Assembly: GCA_964036295.1 (NCBI GenBank)
Contig: OZ038467.1
Location: 19,723,670-19,787,669 of the forward strand
From: Plumapathes pennacea
Lineage: Eukaryota > Cnidaria > Anthozoa > Antipatharia > Myriopathidae
Length of the DNA stretch: 64,000 nt
Reading direction: 5' to 3'
The notes under the pieces are model-generated. The model was not told the origin of the DNA. It saw only the letters and a program-made list of their open reading frames with translations, and did no database searches. Position 1 is the first letter of the stretch, and every line of letters starts with the position of its first letter. This document shows positions 1 to 11,559 of this stretch, in pieces. The position numbers were made by a program, and so were the translations under genes.

Positions 1-319
1 TCGTACTCTTATTCCTTGAGTAGCCTAACACTAATTATTTCTCCGGCGGCAACCAGTCAGTCACGTTGAAGCATTGATAGTAAGCATTGCACGATTCGTT
101 TCACAGGTGGGCTTCCGATTGGACAAGACGACTTAATTGTTCACTTGACACGTGAGAAAAGACGATTTTACCACAACACACTAGTTTCTTGCTCTCTGAT
201 TGGTCGATTTACCGTGGTAAATAAGAGTCCAGACAACGATGCTGACGCCAGCATGTCACGTTTTGCAGCGAAATACAACGAAAGTTTCCTGTATATTTCT
301 AAATGTTGTGGTAAAAAAC

Positions 320-500
320 AAATTTCTACTGGTTTGCCGTGGTATGGACTCTTATTTACCACGATTTACATCATCACATGGTCAAAATTAGTTGTGGACT
401 CACTCGGCGAAGCGCCTCGCGAGTCCACAACATTTTGACCATGTGATGACGTAAATCGTGGTAAATAAGAGTCCACACCACGGCAAACCAGTGGAAATTT
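320..500. repeat. Foldback (palindromic) element
   Basis: An almost complete inverted repeat. The left arm reads inward from 320 and its reverse complement ends at 500, with few mismatches. The arms contain the 'ggtaaataagagtcca' motif, which also occurs near 213-233. The centre is the short palindromic loop 'tcggcgaagcgcctcgcga'. No coding capacity is seen. It looks like a foldback MITE. A second element with a related loop core lies at 58372-58483. Confidence 0.75.
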
Positions 501-925
501 ATTAACTTTACACGTGAAAAAAGCCTTTTGTGACAGTGATTGGCTGATGAAAATTTCAAACGAAGTTCTCACGTCAGTGTTGTCGTGCGTAAATCTCAGT
601 ATGTATGAAATAGACAGTATGGTTTCATCAATGTCACTCTCAATGACTGACTTTGTATATTTTCTTGGTAATATGGAGTTAAAATATGAAATGATGCGGA
701 CATGGCATGATTCTATTTGAAATAGGGCAATTTGAACTTTTATTTTTCTTTTACAAATGTATGACCCCCTCTCTTATCTAATAAGCTCAGTTCTGCACTG
801 TCAATTTCTTTAATCCCCCCCCCCCTCTCCCCCAAATTCATTTTGAGAAACAAGACAAATAATGCGCATTACATGCTTAGTGATATAATTTTTTGTTTGC
901 ACTTCCCACGTCTAACTTCATAAAG
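501..925. other. Intergenic, no gene seen
   Basis: Short open frames here have no recognisable motif. There is a C-rich tract near 815-835. Nothing else is supported. Confidence 0.5.
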
Positions 926-2081
926 CCGGTGTCACAGCGGATTTGGACCCGGTCCAAATCCGCTAGCGAATATGGACCCCCTCTCGCGGATTCGGACCCC
1001 CCTAAAACTTTAAGTATAAGAAAGGTTTTCAAGTGCAAGATTTATTGTATCCGATATATTTGCAGTTTTTTATTCAATTGTGAATGTGTTTTACATCATG
1101 CGAGTATACGAAATGCAGAATGATTTTGAATAGTTCATCCGATGTATGAAATATCATGACGACAACTTCGTATCCGCCAACAAACCTTTATTTACAATTC
1201 CGAACTCTATGATCAATACAAAAATGAAAAACGAAACAAATCCGAGAACTCATTCCAAACTCACTTATTCATAAAACTGCAGTAATGCACTAAAGTAACT
1301 ACAAATGGTCGGGTTAAACACAGCATTTAGTGTTAAAAAGAGTAGAGGCGCGAAACAATAGAGCATACACACCGATTACATTTGTGATGAAGCCGCTTTA
1401 AACAGCTGGTTGTTTGTAACACACAATAAAAGAAGGCGGGAAATTAGTCGAGTTTGCATTTTTTTGATGCATGCACCCACTTGGAAACTGGCGGCTGGAA
1501 AATGGAGCACAAACCAATTAAATCAGTATATATTTGTGACTGAAGCCGTACAAAGAGTTCGTTCTCGAGAAACAAGCCTAAAATTACTTCACAACACAAC
1601 AACGCGGCGGCTAAAGCTTTTAAGGCCAATATTAGCTTGTGAATGCATTCCCTTTTCAACTTTTTCCCCAATACCCAATAAGTTTTCGAGTTTCATCCGA
1701 TATATGAAATGTACTTTCGCAATTTCACATGTACGAAGAAACGGCGCGACTGCAGCACTGCTAGAGGTTTTGTTTGGCTTTGGTGGCTAAAGCATATCAC
1801 GACATTTTATAATAAATGGTCGGAGTAAACACGGGAGGCGGAAAACTTTGTATTTGTTTTGAATTCATTTGAGTGTTTTAAATTTGTTTCTCTTTACTTG
1901 TGAATGCATATCCACCGCAAGCCGCAGAAATGCAGTTCTTTCAAAATAAAGAGTTGTCAAGAGTGCATATATGTGCCATTTTTCGTTTTTACGTACATGC
2001 TACCAAGAGCAGCTTTATATTTCACTAGCGGAACTTTTTGTTCTTCTTACAGAAGGGGGTCCAAATCCGCTAGGACACCGG
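926..2081. mobile_element. Non-autonomous DNA transposon with ~26-bp TIRs
   Basis: The left end starts 'ccggtgtcacagcgg' and the reverse complement of the right end reads 'ccggtgtcctagcgg'. The arms match over about 26 bp with two mismatches. Just inside the left TIR is a subterminal palindrome (about 935-966) that inverts the 'gcggatttggacc' motif. The 1.16-kb interior has no transposase-like frame, so it is probably non-autonomous. The target-site duplication is unclear, so I do not assign a superfamily. Confidence 0.6.
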
Positions 2082-2477
2082 TATGATGGTAGAGAATGAA
2101 ATAGTTGAAGTAATTTCAACAGTATCAACGTACCATACTAAACAATCATGTCCAGAGACTGGCAAAGGGTTTACCAGGACATAAACGATTGTTCACATTG
2201 TAACTTGCTGACCGAGATTACAGTAACCTCTTGTTGTCATCTCATCTTTTAAAATAAGATCCCCCCCTTTAAACATCTGGAGACTTATTAGAACATTTAC
2301 GAAATTTAATAAAACTACTGTTCTCTTCAGTCATGCATATAAATCGATTACTTGAGCGTGGGATTATCTGCTAATATCGTATTTCTGGTTATAAATGAAT
2401 ATTAACCTAAAATACTCTATGACTATCAAGGCCCTCATATTAGCGTTTGTATAGTCACTACTGGACATTTTACTGCA
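2082..2477. other. 3' flank of TPR-CHAT gene 1
   Basis: AT-rich sequence between the TIR element and the stop codon of the minus-strand gene. It should hold the 3' UTR, but I see no canonical AATAAA on the minus strand close to the stop. Confidence 0.4.
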
Positions 2478-5400
2478 TCATGGTTTTGGAAAAGGAGTAA
2501 CATCTTCCCCTAGAAGGACAAAAGGAGCCCAGTAGCGGGGATGGTGGAATTTCTTGTATTCTCTCACGTCTTTCATAGCTTGATTGAGTGCCCCATTTGC
2601 ACTTTCGCCATTTTTGAGGTATTCGTAGAAACGAGACATAAAACATGTAGTAGCCCCATCGTCAACCGCCCACAGTGTTACAAGAACAGCTCTAGCTCCA
2701 GCTCCGAGAAACGCACGAGCTATACCGACTACCCCCTCTCCTCTCATGACGTCACCACATCCACTGTGACAGCAACTAAGAACAACAAGCTTTGCCTTGA
2801 TGCGTTTGCGTTCGAGATCGGAAATGAGAAGCATAAGATCTGTAGCTTTGGGAATTTCAGGCATTTCAGGAGAACGGGCAAGCAAAATCTCTCCCCTATC
2901 TTTATCGCCGTGTGCTGCCACATGAATTAAACTGGCACTTTCCATTCTCCGTAGAAACCTCCTTTTGGTCGCCTTATTCCCCACAAGTGGCTTAGCGTGG
3001 AGAATTTTACTGATCAATTCCACTTCCTTCACTGCGAAAGGTAATTTTGGCGCAGTAATAACTTTACCATCCTTCCACACTTTGCCCACTTCAGGCTCTC
3101 CTACTACTAAGGGTCTTGCCTGACCTGGCGGTACCTCAATCGGGCGTTCTTTGATTATCTTTGCTGTTGTTATTGATGGAATTAGTCTCACTCGTAACGA
3201 TTCTGCCACGTAGTGTCCGTTCTCATCCTTGAGGGCAGCAAAAGGAACCAGAGCGAGTCTTCCATCAGAGACGATTACTACCTGAGACCCCACCACATGT
3301 TGTCGAACAGGCTCCAGAAGAATCCGGTAAAGATCTTTCAGCAAACTGTTCATTTCTGAATCACCCAGTCCTTTGGAAGACTCAGCGGATACCGTGGTAC
3401 TGGCCACGCCCTGTTTTGGCGTAGATGCAAATTGTGGGGACCTGAGCTGAGATGATTCTAGCTCTTGAACAGTCCAATCATCAGACTTAGCGGCATGAGC
3501 CAGTACCCATTCTGGATTCTCCTTAAAGGGTCTTGAAAAAATTTTTCCGTAAAGAAATGATAGTGAGCGATCTTCGCACCTGGCATTCTTACTTGGTTGT
3601 ATCGATGCTACAGCCTTATTAATAAGAGAGTATAAATCATCAGTACAGGTTTTGTGGTGAAACAAAACATCTCCATTTGGCTGAATGACCCAAGTACAAA
3701 GATCACGGTTAAGTAACGCAAAGAAGAGGACTGTACTTTCCAGGGCCTTGACCACCTTTCGTATTTCATAGAGGTATTCAATTTTGGTTTTACACTTAGC
3801 AGGATTGTCAGACATAAGGTCAACTAAAGCTCTTGAGCGTCCGTTTTCAGCAGCAATAAGAGCTTCGCCAATTTTATTTTGATACAGAAGAATCTTAATC
3901 AAACATTTAGATTTCTCCACAAATTCCTCGATGAAAGAAACTTTATATTCATCCCAATTCGGTACATTTTCAAGCAGTTTAAAGTAGCACTGTAGACTTT
4001 TTCTTAAACTGCTTTCAGAATTGCCATGCTGGCCGCAAGAGGCATAAAATTTACCAAGGTTGCCGTAAGCTGTACCTTCTCCAATTTTGTCTCCCACCTC
4101 TTTTGCGAACTTAAGGCCCATTTTCTCATACTCAATAGCCTTATAGCATCGCCCGAGAGAGAAATAGCAAGAACCAAGGTTAATATAACCTCTTCCTTCT
4201 CCAGTTTTGTTTCCAGTCTTTTTTACAATAGTAAGGCATATTTTGTGATACCCAGTAGCCTTGCCGTACTGACCGAGAGAATGATAGCAAATAGCAAGGT
4301 TGCTATAGGCTGCTCCTTCTCCATTTTTGTTTCCAATCTCTTTTGCGATGTTGAGCTTAATATTCTGATACTCAATAGCCTTGTCCAACTGGCCGAGGGA
4401 ATAATAGCAACAACCAAGTTTGCCATAAGCTATTTCTTCTCCATTTTTGTCTCCAATCTCCTTTGAGATAGTGAGATTATTTTTATGATACTCAACAGCT
4501 TTGTTGAATTGGCCGAGAGAGCAATAGGAAGTACCAAGGTTGCCATAAGCTCTTCCTTCTCCCTTATAGTCTCCAATCTCTTTTGCGATAGTGAGCTGCA
4601 TTTTCTGATACTCAATAGCTTTGTCGTACTGGCCGAGACAGTCATAGCAAACACCAAGGTTGCCATAAGCTCTTCCCTCTCCATTTTTGTCTCCAATCTC
4701 TTTTGCGATGATGAGGTGCATTTTCAGGTACTCCACAGCTTTGTCATGCTGGCTGAGACAGTCATAGCAAACACCAAGGTTGCCATATGCTCTTCCCTCT
4801 CCATTTTTGTCTCCAATCTCTTTTGCGATAGTGAGGTGCATTTTGTGATACTCAATAGCCTTGTGGCACTGGCTGAGAGAGTGATAGCAAGCACCAAGGT
4901 TACCATAAGCTGCTCCTTCTCCATTTGTGTCTCCAATCTCCTTTGCGATAGTGAGGTAATTTTTTTGATACTCAATAGCCTTGTCGTACTGGCCGAGAGA
5001 GTAATAGCAAGTACCAAGGTTGCCATAAGCTTTTCCTTCTCCATATTTGTCTCCAATCTCTTTTGCGATAGTGAGGTGCATTTTCTGATACTCAATAGCC
5101 TTGTCGTATTGGCCGAGATATTGATAGCAGCTACCAAGGTTGCCATATGCTCTTCCCTCTCCATTTTTGTCTCCAATCTCTTTTGCGATAGTGAGATTAA
5201 TTTTCTGATACAAAATGGCCTTGTCGTACTGGCCGAGAGAGTGATAGCAGCTACCAAGGTTGCCATAAGCTGTTCCTTCTCCATGTTTGTCTCCAATCTC
5301 TTTTGCAATAGTGAGCTTAATTTTCTGATACTCAATAGCCTTGTTGTACTGGCCGAGAGAGTAAAAGCAAATACCAAGTTTGCCATAGGCTTTTCCTTCT

Positions 5401-7865
5401 CCACTTTTGTCTCCAATCTCTTTTGCGATAGCGAGGTTAATTTTCTGATATTCAATAGCCTTCTGGTACTGGCCAAGAGAGTGATAGCAATAGCTAAGGT
5501 TGCCATAAGCTTTTCCTTCTCCATTTTTGTCTCCAATCTCTTTTGCGATTGTGATGTGCATTTTCAGATATTCAATAGCCTTGTCGTATTGGCCCAGAGA
5601 GCAATATGAAGAACCAAGGTTGCCATTAGCTGTTCCTTCTCCACTTTTGTCTCCAATCTCTTTTGCGATAGTGAGGTGCATTTTCTGATATTCAACAGCC
5701 TGGTCATACTGGCCGAGAGAGAGATGGCAAGCACCAATGTTGCAATAAGCTGTTCCTTCTCCATTTTTGTCTCTAATTTCTTTTGCGATAGTGAGCTTAA
5801 TTTTATTATACTCCATAGCCTTGTCGTACTGACCGAGAGAGTAATAGCAATAACCAAGGTTCCCATAAGCTGTTCCTTCTCCATTTTTGTCTCCAATCTC
5901 TTTTGCGATTGTGAGATTAATTTTCTGATACTCAATAGCCTTGTCGTACTGGCCGAGAGAGAGATAGCAAGCACCAAGGTTGCCACAAGCTTTTCCTTCT
6001 CCATTATAGTCTCCAATCTCTTTTGCGATAGTGAGCTTAATTTCCTGATACTCAATAGCTTTATCGTACTGGCCGAGACAGTCATAGCAGGCACCAAGGT
6101 TGCCATAAGCTGTTCCTTCTCCATTTTTGTCTCCAATCTCTTTTGCGATAGCGAGGTGCATTTTCAGATAATCTATGGCCTTGTCGTATATGCCGAGAGA
6201 GCAATAGCAAACACCAAGGCTGCCATAAGCTGTTCCTTCTCCATTTTTGTCTCCAATCTTTTTTGCGATAGTGCGGTACATTTTCTGATATTCAATAGCC
6301 TTGTCGTACTGGCCGAGGGAGTAATAACAAGCACCAAGGTTGCCATAAGCTGCTCCTTCTCCATTTGTGTCTCCAATCTCTTTTGCGATAGTAAGGCGCA
6401 ATTTCTGAAACTCAATAGCCTTGTCGTACTGGCCGAGAGAGCAATAGCAAGTACCAAGGTTGCCATAAGCCCTTCCCTCTCCATTTTTGTCTCCAATCGT
6501 TTTTGCAATAGTAAGAGACATTTTGTGATACCCAGTAGCTTTGTCGTACTGACCGAGAGAGTGATAGCAAGCAGCAAGGTTGCCATAAGCAGCTCCTACT
6601 CCATTTTTGTTTCCAATCTCTTTTCCGATATTGAGGTGCTTTTTATGATACTCAATAGCCTTGTCGTACTGGCCAAGAGAGTGATAGCAAGTTCCAAGGT
6701 TGCCATAAGCTGTTCCTTCTCCATTTTTGTCTCCAATCTCGTTTGCGATAATGAGCCTAATTTTCTGATACTCAATAGCCTTGTCGTATTGGCCGAGAGA
6801 GCGATAGCAAGTACCAAGGTTGCCATAAGCTGTTCCTTCTCCATTTTTGTCTCCAATCTCTTTTGCGATAGTGAGGTGCATTTTCAGATACTCAATAGCC
6901 TTGTCGTACTGGCCAAGAGAGCGATAGCAAGTTCCAAGGTTGCCATAAGCTGTTCCTTCTCCTTTTTTGTCTCCAATTTCTTTTGCAATAGTAAGGGACA
7001 TTTTGTGATACCCAGTAGCCTTGTCATACTGTCCGAGAGATTGATAGCAGTTACCAAGGTTTCCGTAAGCTGTTCCTTCTCCATTTTTGTCTTCAATCTC
7101 TTTTGCAATAGTGAGGCGCTTTTTCGCATACTCAATAGCCTTGTCGTACTGGCCAAGAAAGCAATAGCAAGTTCCAAGGTTGCCATAAGCTGCTCCTTCT
7201 CCATTTGTGTCTCCAATCTCTTTTGCGATAGTGAGCTTAATTTTCTGATACTCAATAGCCTTGTCATACTGTCCGAGAGATTTATAGCAGTTACCAAGGT
7301 TTCCGTAAGCTGTTCCTTCTCCATTTTTGTCTTCAATCTCTTTTGCGATAGTGAGGTGCTTTTTTGCATACTCAATGGCCTTGTCGTACTGGCCGAGAGA
7401 GTAATAGCAAGATCCAAGGTTGCCATAAGCTGCTCCTTCTCCATTTGTGTCTCCAATCTCTTTTGCGATAGTGAGGTGCTTTTTCGCATACTCAATAGCC
7501 TTGTCGTACTGGCCGAGAGAGTAATAGCAAGTACCAAGGTTGCCATAAGCTGCTGCTTCTTCATTTTTTGCTCGATTCTCTGTTACTATAGTAAGGCACA
7601 TTTTATAGTATTCAATGGCTTGCTCCTTTTGGCCGAGAGAGTCATAGCAGGCACCGATGTTACCATAAGCTACTCCTTCTTTATTTTTGTCCCCAATCTC
7701 TTTTGTGATTGCAAGGCACTCTTGAAAATGTTTCATAGCTTTTTCGTACTGTCGAGTAGAATAGTAACAGTGACCGTATTTATTATGATCTTGTATATTT
7801 AATTCAGCTTTTTCAGTGTGCTCCGCGAACTTTAAGGAGATGGCGAGAACAGGCAATTCGTCCAT
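2478..7865 (-). CDS. TPR-CHAT protein (TTC28-like), gene 1
   Basis: A single uninterrupted 1795-codon frame. Residues 28 to about 1300 hold 32 consecutive TPRs of exactly 40 residues each, with consensus close to GNLGxCYxSLGQYDKAIEYQ. Residues about 1374-1795 form a CHAT domain (Caspase HetF Associated with TPRs, a clan CD cysteine-protease fold). Its first strands are near TVLFFALLNRDLCTWVIQP, and the core runs from about 1507. The predicted catalytic dyad is present: His1652 in IHVAAHGD and Cys1699, the second Cys of LSCCHSG. About 100 non-repetitive residues separate the first strands from the core. There is no signal peptide or membrane segment, so it is probably cytosolic. The ATG at 7863-7865 is the first in frame. 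A possible splice acceptor lies about 28 bases upstream, so a 5' UTR exon is possible. The family suggests TPR-gated proteolysis. Substrate and ligand are unknown. Confidence 0.92.
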   Translation of the reverse strand: MDELPVLAISLKFAEHTEKAELNIQDHNKYGHCYYSTRQYEKAMKHFQECLAITKEIGDKNKEGVAYGNIGACYDSLGQKEQAIEYYKMCLTIVTENRAKNEEAAAYGNLGTCYYSLGQYDKAIEYAKKHLTIAKEIGDTNGEGAAYGNLGSCYYSLGQYDKAIEYAKKHLTIAKEIEDKNGEGTAYGNLGNCYKSLGQYDKAIEYQKIKLTIAKEIGDTNGEGAAYGNLGTCYCFLGQYDKAIEYAKKRLTIAKEIEDKNGEGTAYGNLGNCYQSLGQYDKATGYHKMSLTIAKEIGDKKGEGTAYGNLGTCYRSLGQYDKAIEYLKMHLTIAKEIGDKNGEGTAYGNLGTCYRSLGQYDKAIEYQKIRLIIANEIGDKNGEGTAYGNLGTCYHSLGQYDKAIEYHKKHLNIGKEIGNKNGVGAAYGNLAACYHSLGQYDKATGYHKMSLTIAKTIGDKNGEGRAYGNLGTCYCSLGQYDKAIEFQKLRLTIAKEIGDTNGEGAAYGNLGACYYSLGQYDKAIEYQKMYRTIAKKIGDKNGEGTAYGSLGVCYCSLGIYDKAIDYLKMHLAIAKEIGDKNGEGTAYGNLGACYDCLGQYDKAIEYQEIKLTIAKEIGDYNGEGKACGNLGACYLSLGQYDKAIEYQKINLTIAKEIGDKNGEGTAYGNLGYCYYSLGQYDKAMEYNKIKLTIAKEIRDKNGEGTAYCNIGACHLSLGQYDQAVEYQKMHLTIAKEIGDKSGEGTANGNLGSSYCSLGQYDKAIEYLKMHITIAKEIGDKNGEGKAYGNLSYCYHSLGQYQKAIEYQKINLAIAKEIGDKSGEGKAYGKLGICFYSLGQYNKAIEYQKIKLTIAKEIGDKHGEGTAYGNLGSCYHSLGQYDKAILYQKINLTIAKEIGDKNGEGRAYGNLGSCYQYLGQYDKAIEYQKMHLTIAKEIGDKYGEGKAYGNLGTCYYSLGQYDKAIEYQKNYLTIAKEIGDTNGEGAAYGNLGACYHSLSQCHKAIEYHKMHLTIAKEIGDKNGEGRAYGNLGVCYDCLSQHDKAVEYLKMHLIIAKEIGDKNGEGRAYGNLGVCYDCLGQYDKAIEYQKMQLTIAKEIGDYKGEGRAYGNLGTSYCSLGQFNKAVEYHKNNLTISKEIGDKNGEEIAYGKLGCCYYSLGQLDKAIEYQNIKLNIAKEIGNKNGEGAAYSNLAICYHSLGQYGKATGYHKICLTIVKKTGNKTGEGRGYINLGSCYFSLGRCYKAIEYEKMGLKFAKEVGDKIGEGTAYGNLGKFYASCGQHGNSESSLRKSLQCYFKLLENVPNWDEYKVSFIEEFVEKSKCLIKILLYQNKIGEALIAAENGRSRALVDLMSDNPAKCKTKIEYLYEIRKVVKALESTVLFFALLNRDLCTWVIQPNGDVLFHHKTCTDDLYSLINKAVASIQPSKNARCEDRSLSFLYGKIFSRPFKENPEWVLAHAAKSDDWTVQELESSQLRSPQFASTPKQGVASTTVSAESSKGLGDSEMNSLLKDLYRILLEPVRQHVVGSQVVIVSDGRLALVPFAALKDENGHYVAESLRVRLIPSITTAKIIKERPIEVPPGQARPLVVGEPEVGKVWKDGKVITAPKLPFAVKEVELISKILHAKPLVGNKATKRRFLRRMESASLIHVAAHGDKDRGEILLARSPEMPEIPKATDLMLLISDLERKRIKAKLVVLSCCHSGCGDVMRGEGVVGIARAFLGAGARAVLVTLWAVDDGATTCFMSRFYEYLKNGESANGALNQAMKDVREYKKFHHPRYWAPFVLLGEDVTPFPKP

Positions 7866-8519
7866 TAGTTCCAGTTAGTTGCTTTCGTCCTGTATAAGCG
7901 AAAAATCTTCGTGAGATTTTCCTAATGTCTTCGTAAGGACGGATCCGTTATTTTGTGTGCATGTTTTTATTTCGATTTGTAATCACGCCTTGAAAACGTT
8001 TATACGACGAGTGTAAGTGTTGTTTAGTCAGACAATCAGGATTATGTTATTCAGGTAGTGACAGTTTCAATTTACTTCAACTGACCTATTTGAAAATATA
8101 TTTTTGGTTTAAAACTTTCTGAGGCTATATGGGGACTTCGAGTGTTTCGCCAGACGTTTAGAAATATTTCACTGATGCTTCAAAATCTAGTCAATATGTG
8201 TATCATCCAGAAGAACAGACGTTTGGCTCATGTCGTTCTGGATCCGCAAGATTTTCAAATCAGTAAACATTTATAAATGTTTACATTTTCCCATGACATC
8301 TGCGATCGCTGCGAATGTTTTGTCGGTTGTTCTGCCAGAAATTTGCAAGGAAGATTTTTGAGAAGTGACTCTCTGAAATGTCATTTCCTGCCTTTATGAT
8401 TATGAAAATTGGCCATTTGGATAGAACATCGTAAGAACACAAATGTGTGTTTCGTTACTACATCTTTTTTACGCTTTCTGAGGACGTTTCTCAGGGCGGA
8501 TGTAATAATGTTTAATTTA
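7866..8519. other. 5' flank of gene 1
   Basis: Upstream region of the minus-strand TPR-CHAT gene. On the minus strand a pyrimidine-rich stretch ending 'cttatacag' lies just upstream of the ATG and could be an intron acceptor. No other feature is supported. Confidence 0.35.
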
Positions 8520-9510
8520 GAGAGGGTTCGAGGCGAAGCCTTCAGCCCTCAGTCCCCAGTCGCCGGTGTTTCGGCGCCGGCGATTTCTACCACCTTGTCC
8601 CCGAGCGAAGCGAGGGTAATAATCACGACGCTAATGCAGCAAAATTGCCCTATTTGACTCCAAGTGGGTCACCATCTCGATATTAGTTTGTTCGTGTGTC
8701 TGTTTGTCTGTTTGTCTGGCGTACGACCTCGTCCCCAGGGCCATCCGCGTTAAGCAACGACAAAGGATCGATCACGTGTCCCGCTGTAGTTTTACTGGTA
8801 CTCTGAATAAGATTGAACGAAGCAACATTTGAAAACTGAAAAACTTGAAACACAAAAGTCTCGTGAAACTCGTCTTCAAAAGAGAAGGGAACAAGCACGG
8901 GCAAGGCGGAATCCGTCTCGACAAAAGACGACAATCCTGTTATGACCGAAAGCATGCATCACGAACAGAAGCGTGCTGAAGAAACGACTCCGCAAAGGAA
9001 ACGGCGCTTGAAAGCAAATCGGGAGCTTCAGACGCCGTTTTGATTAGATACTTATTCAGAAAGGACAAGCAACAAAGGTCAGTCAGTGGAAATCAAACAA
9101 TCACCGTGACAAATATATTCTATCCCGTATCTTGTAACTCGATCACTTCAAGAATGTAATAAAATCTGTATGCTGATCATTTTCCCTCGAAGTATTGTTT
9201 TAATACGCTTCTGTCGCCAGTTTCGACACCGTATTCGCTCAAAGCAATCGGAACGTGGAGTCTTGAATGATTTAGTCAGATGTCTTAGTTTTTTCTTTCC
9301 AGACTGTGACAAATGCTGTAATATGACGCGCGGTGATTGCAGCGAGAATCGTTCACAAGCCCTCTGAAGTATGACTAGGTCTGAAACCCGTGTATAATTT
9401 GAAGAAACCCGTTCAAGTTTTTCTTTGATTCTGGGAGAAATCATGCTGTTTTGAGCGAGTTCACATACAAAACAATTCGAGCTCATTGAATATGCATGCC
9501 TGAGTCTGGC
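8520..9510 (+). mobile_element. Degenerate copy of the STPR-encoding repeat (left inverted arm)
   Basis: This stretch is homologous, in inverted orientation, to 11560-13095. It begins with the shared 'cccgagcgaagcgagggta' block and includes the start of the arginine/glutamate-rich reading frame (about 8820-9040), here broken by frameshifts and a stop. The shared tail (about 9060-9260, and on to the 'attcgagctcat' block near 9480) is present too. It is probably a decayed transposon copy. Confidence 0.6.
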
Positions 9511-10020
9511 CGACCGTGGGAAATACGTACTTCGTCACGCAATTGACTCTTTTTCAACGCAAAAGTATAACACACACCATTCTTTTGCGTATAGCAAATT
9601 CTCCTTCCTTTGCGTATAGCACTTGACTTCGAAGAAAAGATTGAGTCAACATTTTGGTAAAACAAAAGCTGCTCTTGTTGAGCAGTACCAAAGTCCAATC
9701 AATGGCAGAGCGAGGGGTATCTGCGATTATCGTATTTCTAGTAAAATTGTAAGCAGGATCACGGGCGACAAAACACTAAGGGCTGGAGACTGAGCCCAGG
9801 TTGATCCGCGATGACACAAATCTTTTGGGGTGTGGGGGGGAGGGTACGGGGACACGCTCTCTCGAAAATTCTGAAATCTAGTTTCCCTGAATGAAATTTC
9901 CTGTGCTGAAAAGAAAGTCATACTTGCCAATATATCGTACATCATATAAAATTAAAACAGAAATGTTACCCGAAAACTTTGGAAGTTTAGTTTTCCTGGA
10001 TTGACATTTCCAGTGTGCTT
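9511..10020. other. Intergenic, no gene seen
   Basis: The stretch near 9709-9745 ('tatctgcgattatcgtattt') recurs near 13847-13870, which may mark related element ends. No gene is visible. Confidence 0.35.
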
Positions 10021-10137
10021 CATCCCCGAGCGAAGCGAGGGTAATAATTACGATGCTAATGCAGCAAAATTGCCTTATATGAAGACTCCAAGCGTGTCGC
10101 CATCTCGAAATTTAATGTTCGTGTGTGTGTGTGTGTG

Positions 10138-10208
<71 letters not shown>

Positions 10209-10540
10209 AATGCGACCTTTTTAGGCCAGGTGCCTAAGGCAATGTCCTAATAAGGCAATGACGTAATCATTGTCGGTTATCGATTAGCGTCTCCGCCAGT
10301 GTTTTTAAGAAAGATTTGAACGAAGCAACAATTGTACGTAACTGCGTTCACGAATATGAATTTGAAAACTAGAAAACCTGAAACAGAACGGTCTCGCGAA
10401 GCTCGTCTTGAAAAGAGAAGGGAACAGGCACGGGCAAGGCGAAATCGTGAAACGATCGAACAGCGCCAAATACGTCTAGAGAAAGGACGACAATCACGTG
10501 CTGACGAAAAGACTCCAATAAAAGAACCTTAAAAAAAACA
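10021..10540 (+). mobile_element. Partial middle copy of the STPR-encoding repeat
   Basis: Third copy of the same family in plus orientation, again starting near the 'cccgagcgaagcgaggg' block. An open frame from 10332 to 10532 (66 codons) matches the N-terminal part of the protein encoded at 12134-12928, then stops early. A long TG microsatellite has expanded inside its leader. Confidence 0.55.
10120..10207. repeat. (TG)n microsatellite
   Basis: About 44 dinucleotide units with a single interruption near 10144. The apparent valine/cysteine-repeat reading frame across it is an artefact of the repeat. Confidence 0.95.
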
Positions 10541-11559
10541 ATAAAAATAAAAAACCTTACTCATGAAATTCGTCAGATAACATTACGAGTCCTCATTTAC
10601 CGCTTAAGGTGACTTTCGAGGCGATTTGGTGATTGTGTATGTACTGTAATAAAATTGAGAAAGGCAGGAAGCCAAATGCCTAAAATCCCCGACTCGCTCT
10701 TACATAATCGCCGATTTCTCCCCGAAATCATCGCTTAAACGCCATCCGGCTCCGGCACAGATCAGAACGATGACTAGACTTCTCAGACACATCGACATGC
10801 AGCCGATAAACACTGTTTCTCCATGCGAAAATGCTAGCGAAATCTCGGCAACTTCGATTCCTAGATCATCGGACAGTTATGCATGGACCAGAAAAAAACC
10901 GTTGGTGTCAATTTGAATCCCCACCACCCCTCCCCAAGTGACAATTTTTCAAACGTTCGTTTGAACCGTGTGCCCGACCTTACCCGGCTGGGGAAATTTT
11001 GACATTATGCAGTACTGTAATATTGATCGACTGGCGACGAAATGAAAGCCACCTCGAAAGCAAAGCGCTTATATAGCTACAGCTACAGTCACGCTGCAAA
11101 ATTCTGGTAGGTTTTATCGCCCACAATTTTAAGCACATACACAATCACCACAAAAAAAAAATCGCTAAATCGGCGCCAAATCGCCTCGAAAGTCACCTTA
11201 AACGGTAAATAAGGACTCGTAATGTTATCTGACGAATTTCAGGAGTAAGATTTTTTTTATTTTCACGCGTAAAATGTGATTTGCAAGTCTCCCCATACAA
11301 ATCCTTATTAACCGATCGGCCGTGACGTCATCAGACCTTGACCGATCAGGCGTGACTTAGTAACACCTTGTGGGCTGCCTGAGGGTCGGCACGTCAAATT
11401 AATTCATACAGTCTACCACGCACGTTCTCAAAATTGAATACTTAAATTTTGAAGCTGGTTGGCCACCGTAGTACGGGAAAAAAGGAACACTAATTTTCCA
11501 ATTTTGAATCCATAGGCAGTACAATTAGGCTTCCTGTGCGATTTGTTTTTACTCTGGAC
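10541..11559. other. Intergenic with an internal inverted pair
   Basis: Sequence near 10583-10640 ('gagtcctcatttaccg' and following) recurs inverted near 11170-11240, so a smaller element of about 0.65 kb with inverted ends probably sits between the STPR-repeat copies. No coding frame is recognised. Confidence 0.45.

Noticed and set aside
145..438. 97-codon frame at the left edge
   Set aside because: It runs into the arm of the foldback at 320-500 and has no protein features.
4020..7800. Regular repeats that could suggest a CRISPR array
   Set aside because: The 120-base units are coding TPRs with no repeat-spacer structure, and the window is eukaryotic.
4485..7802. Long plus-strand open frames (up to 708 codons) opposite gene 1
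   Set aside because: They are antisense shadows. The TPR unit is 120 bases, a multiple of three, and lacks stops in that antisense frame, so the absence of stops is simply copied from unit to unit.
10001..10237. Open frame of alternating Val and Cys
   Set aside because: Translation of the TG microsatellite.
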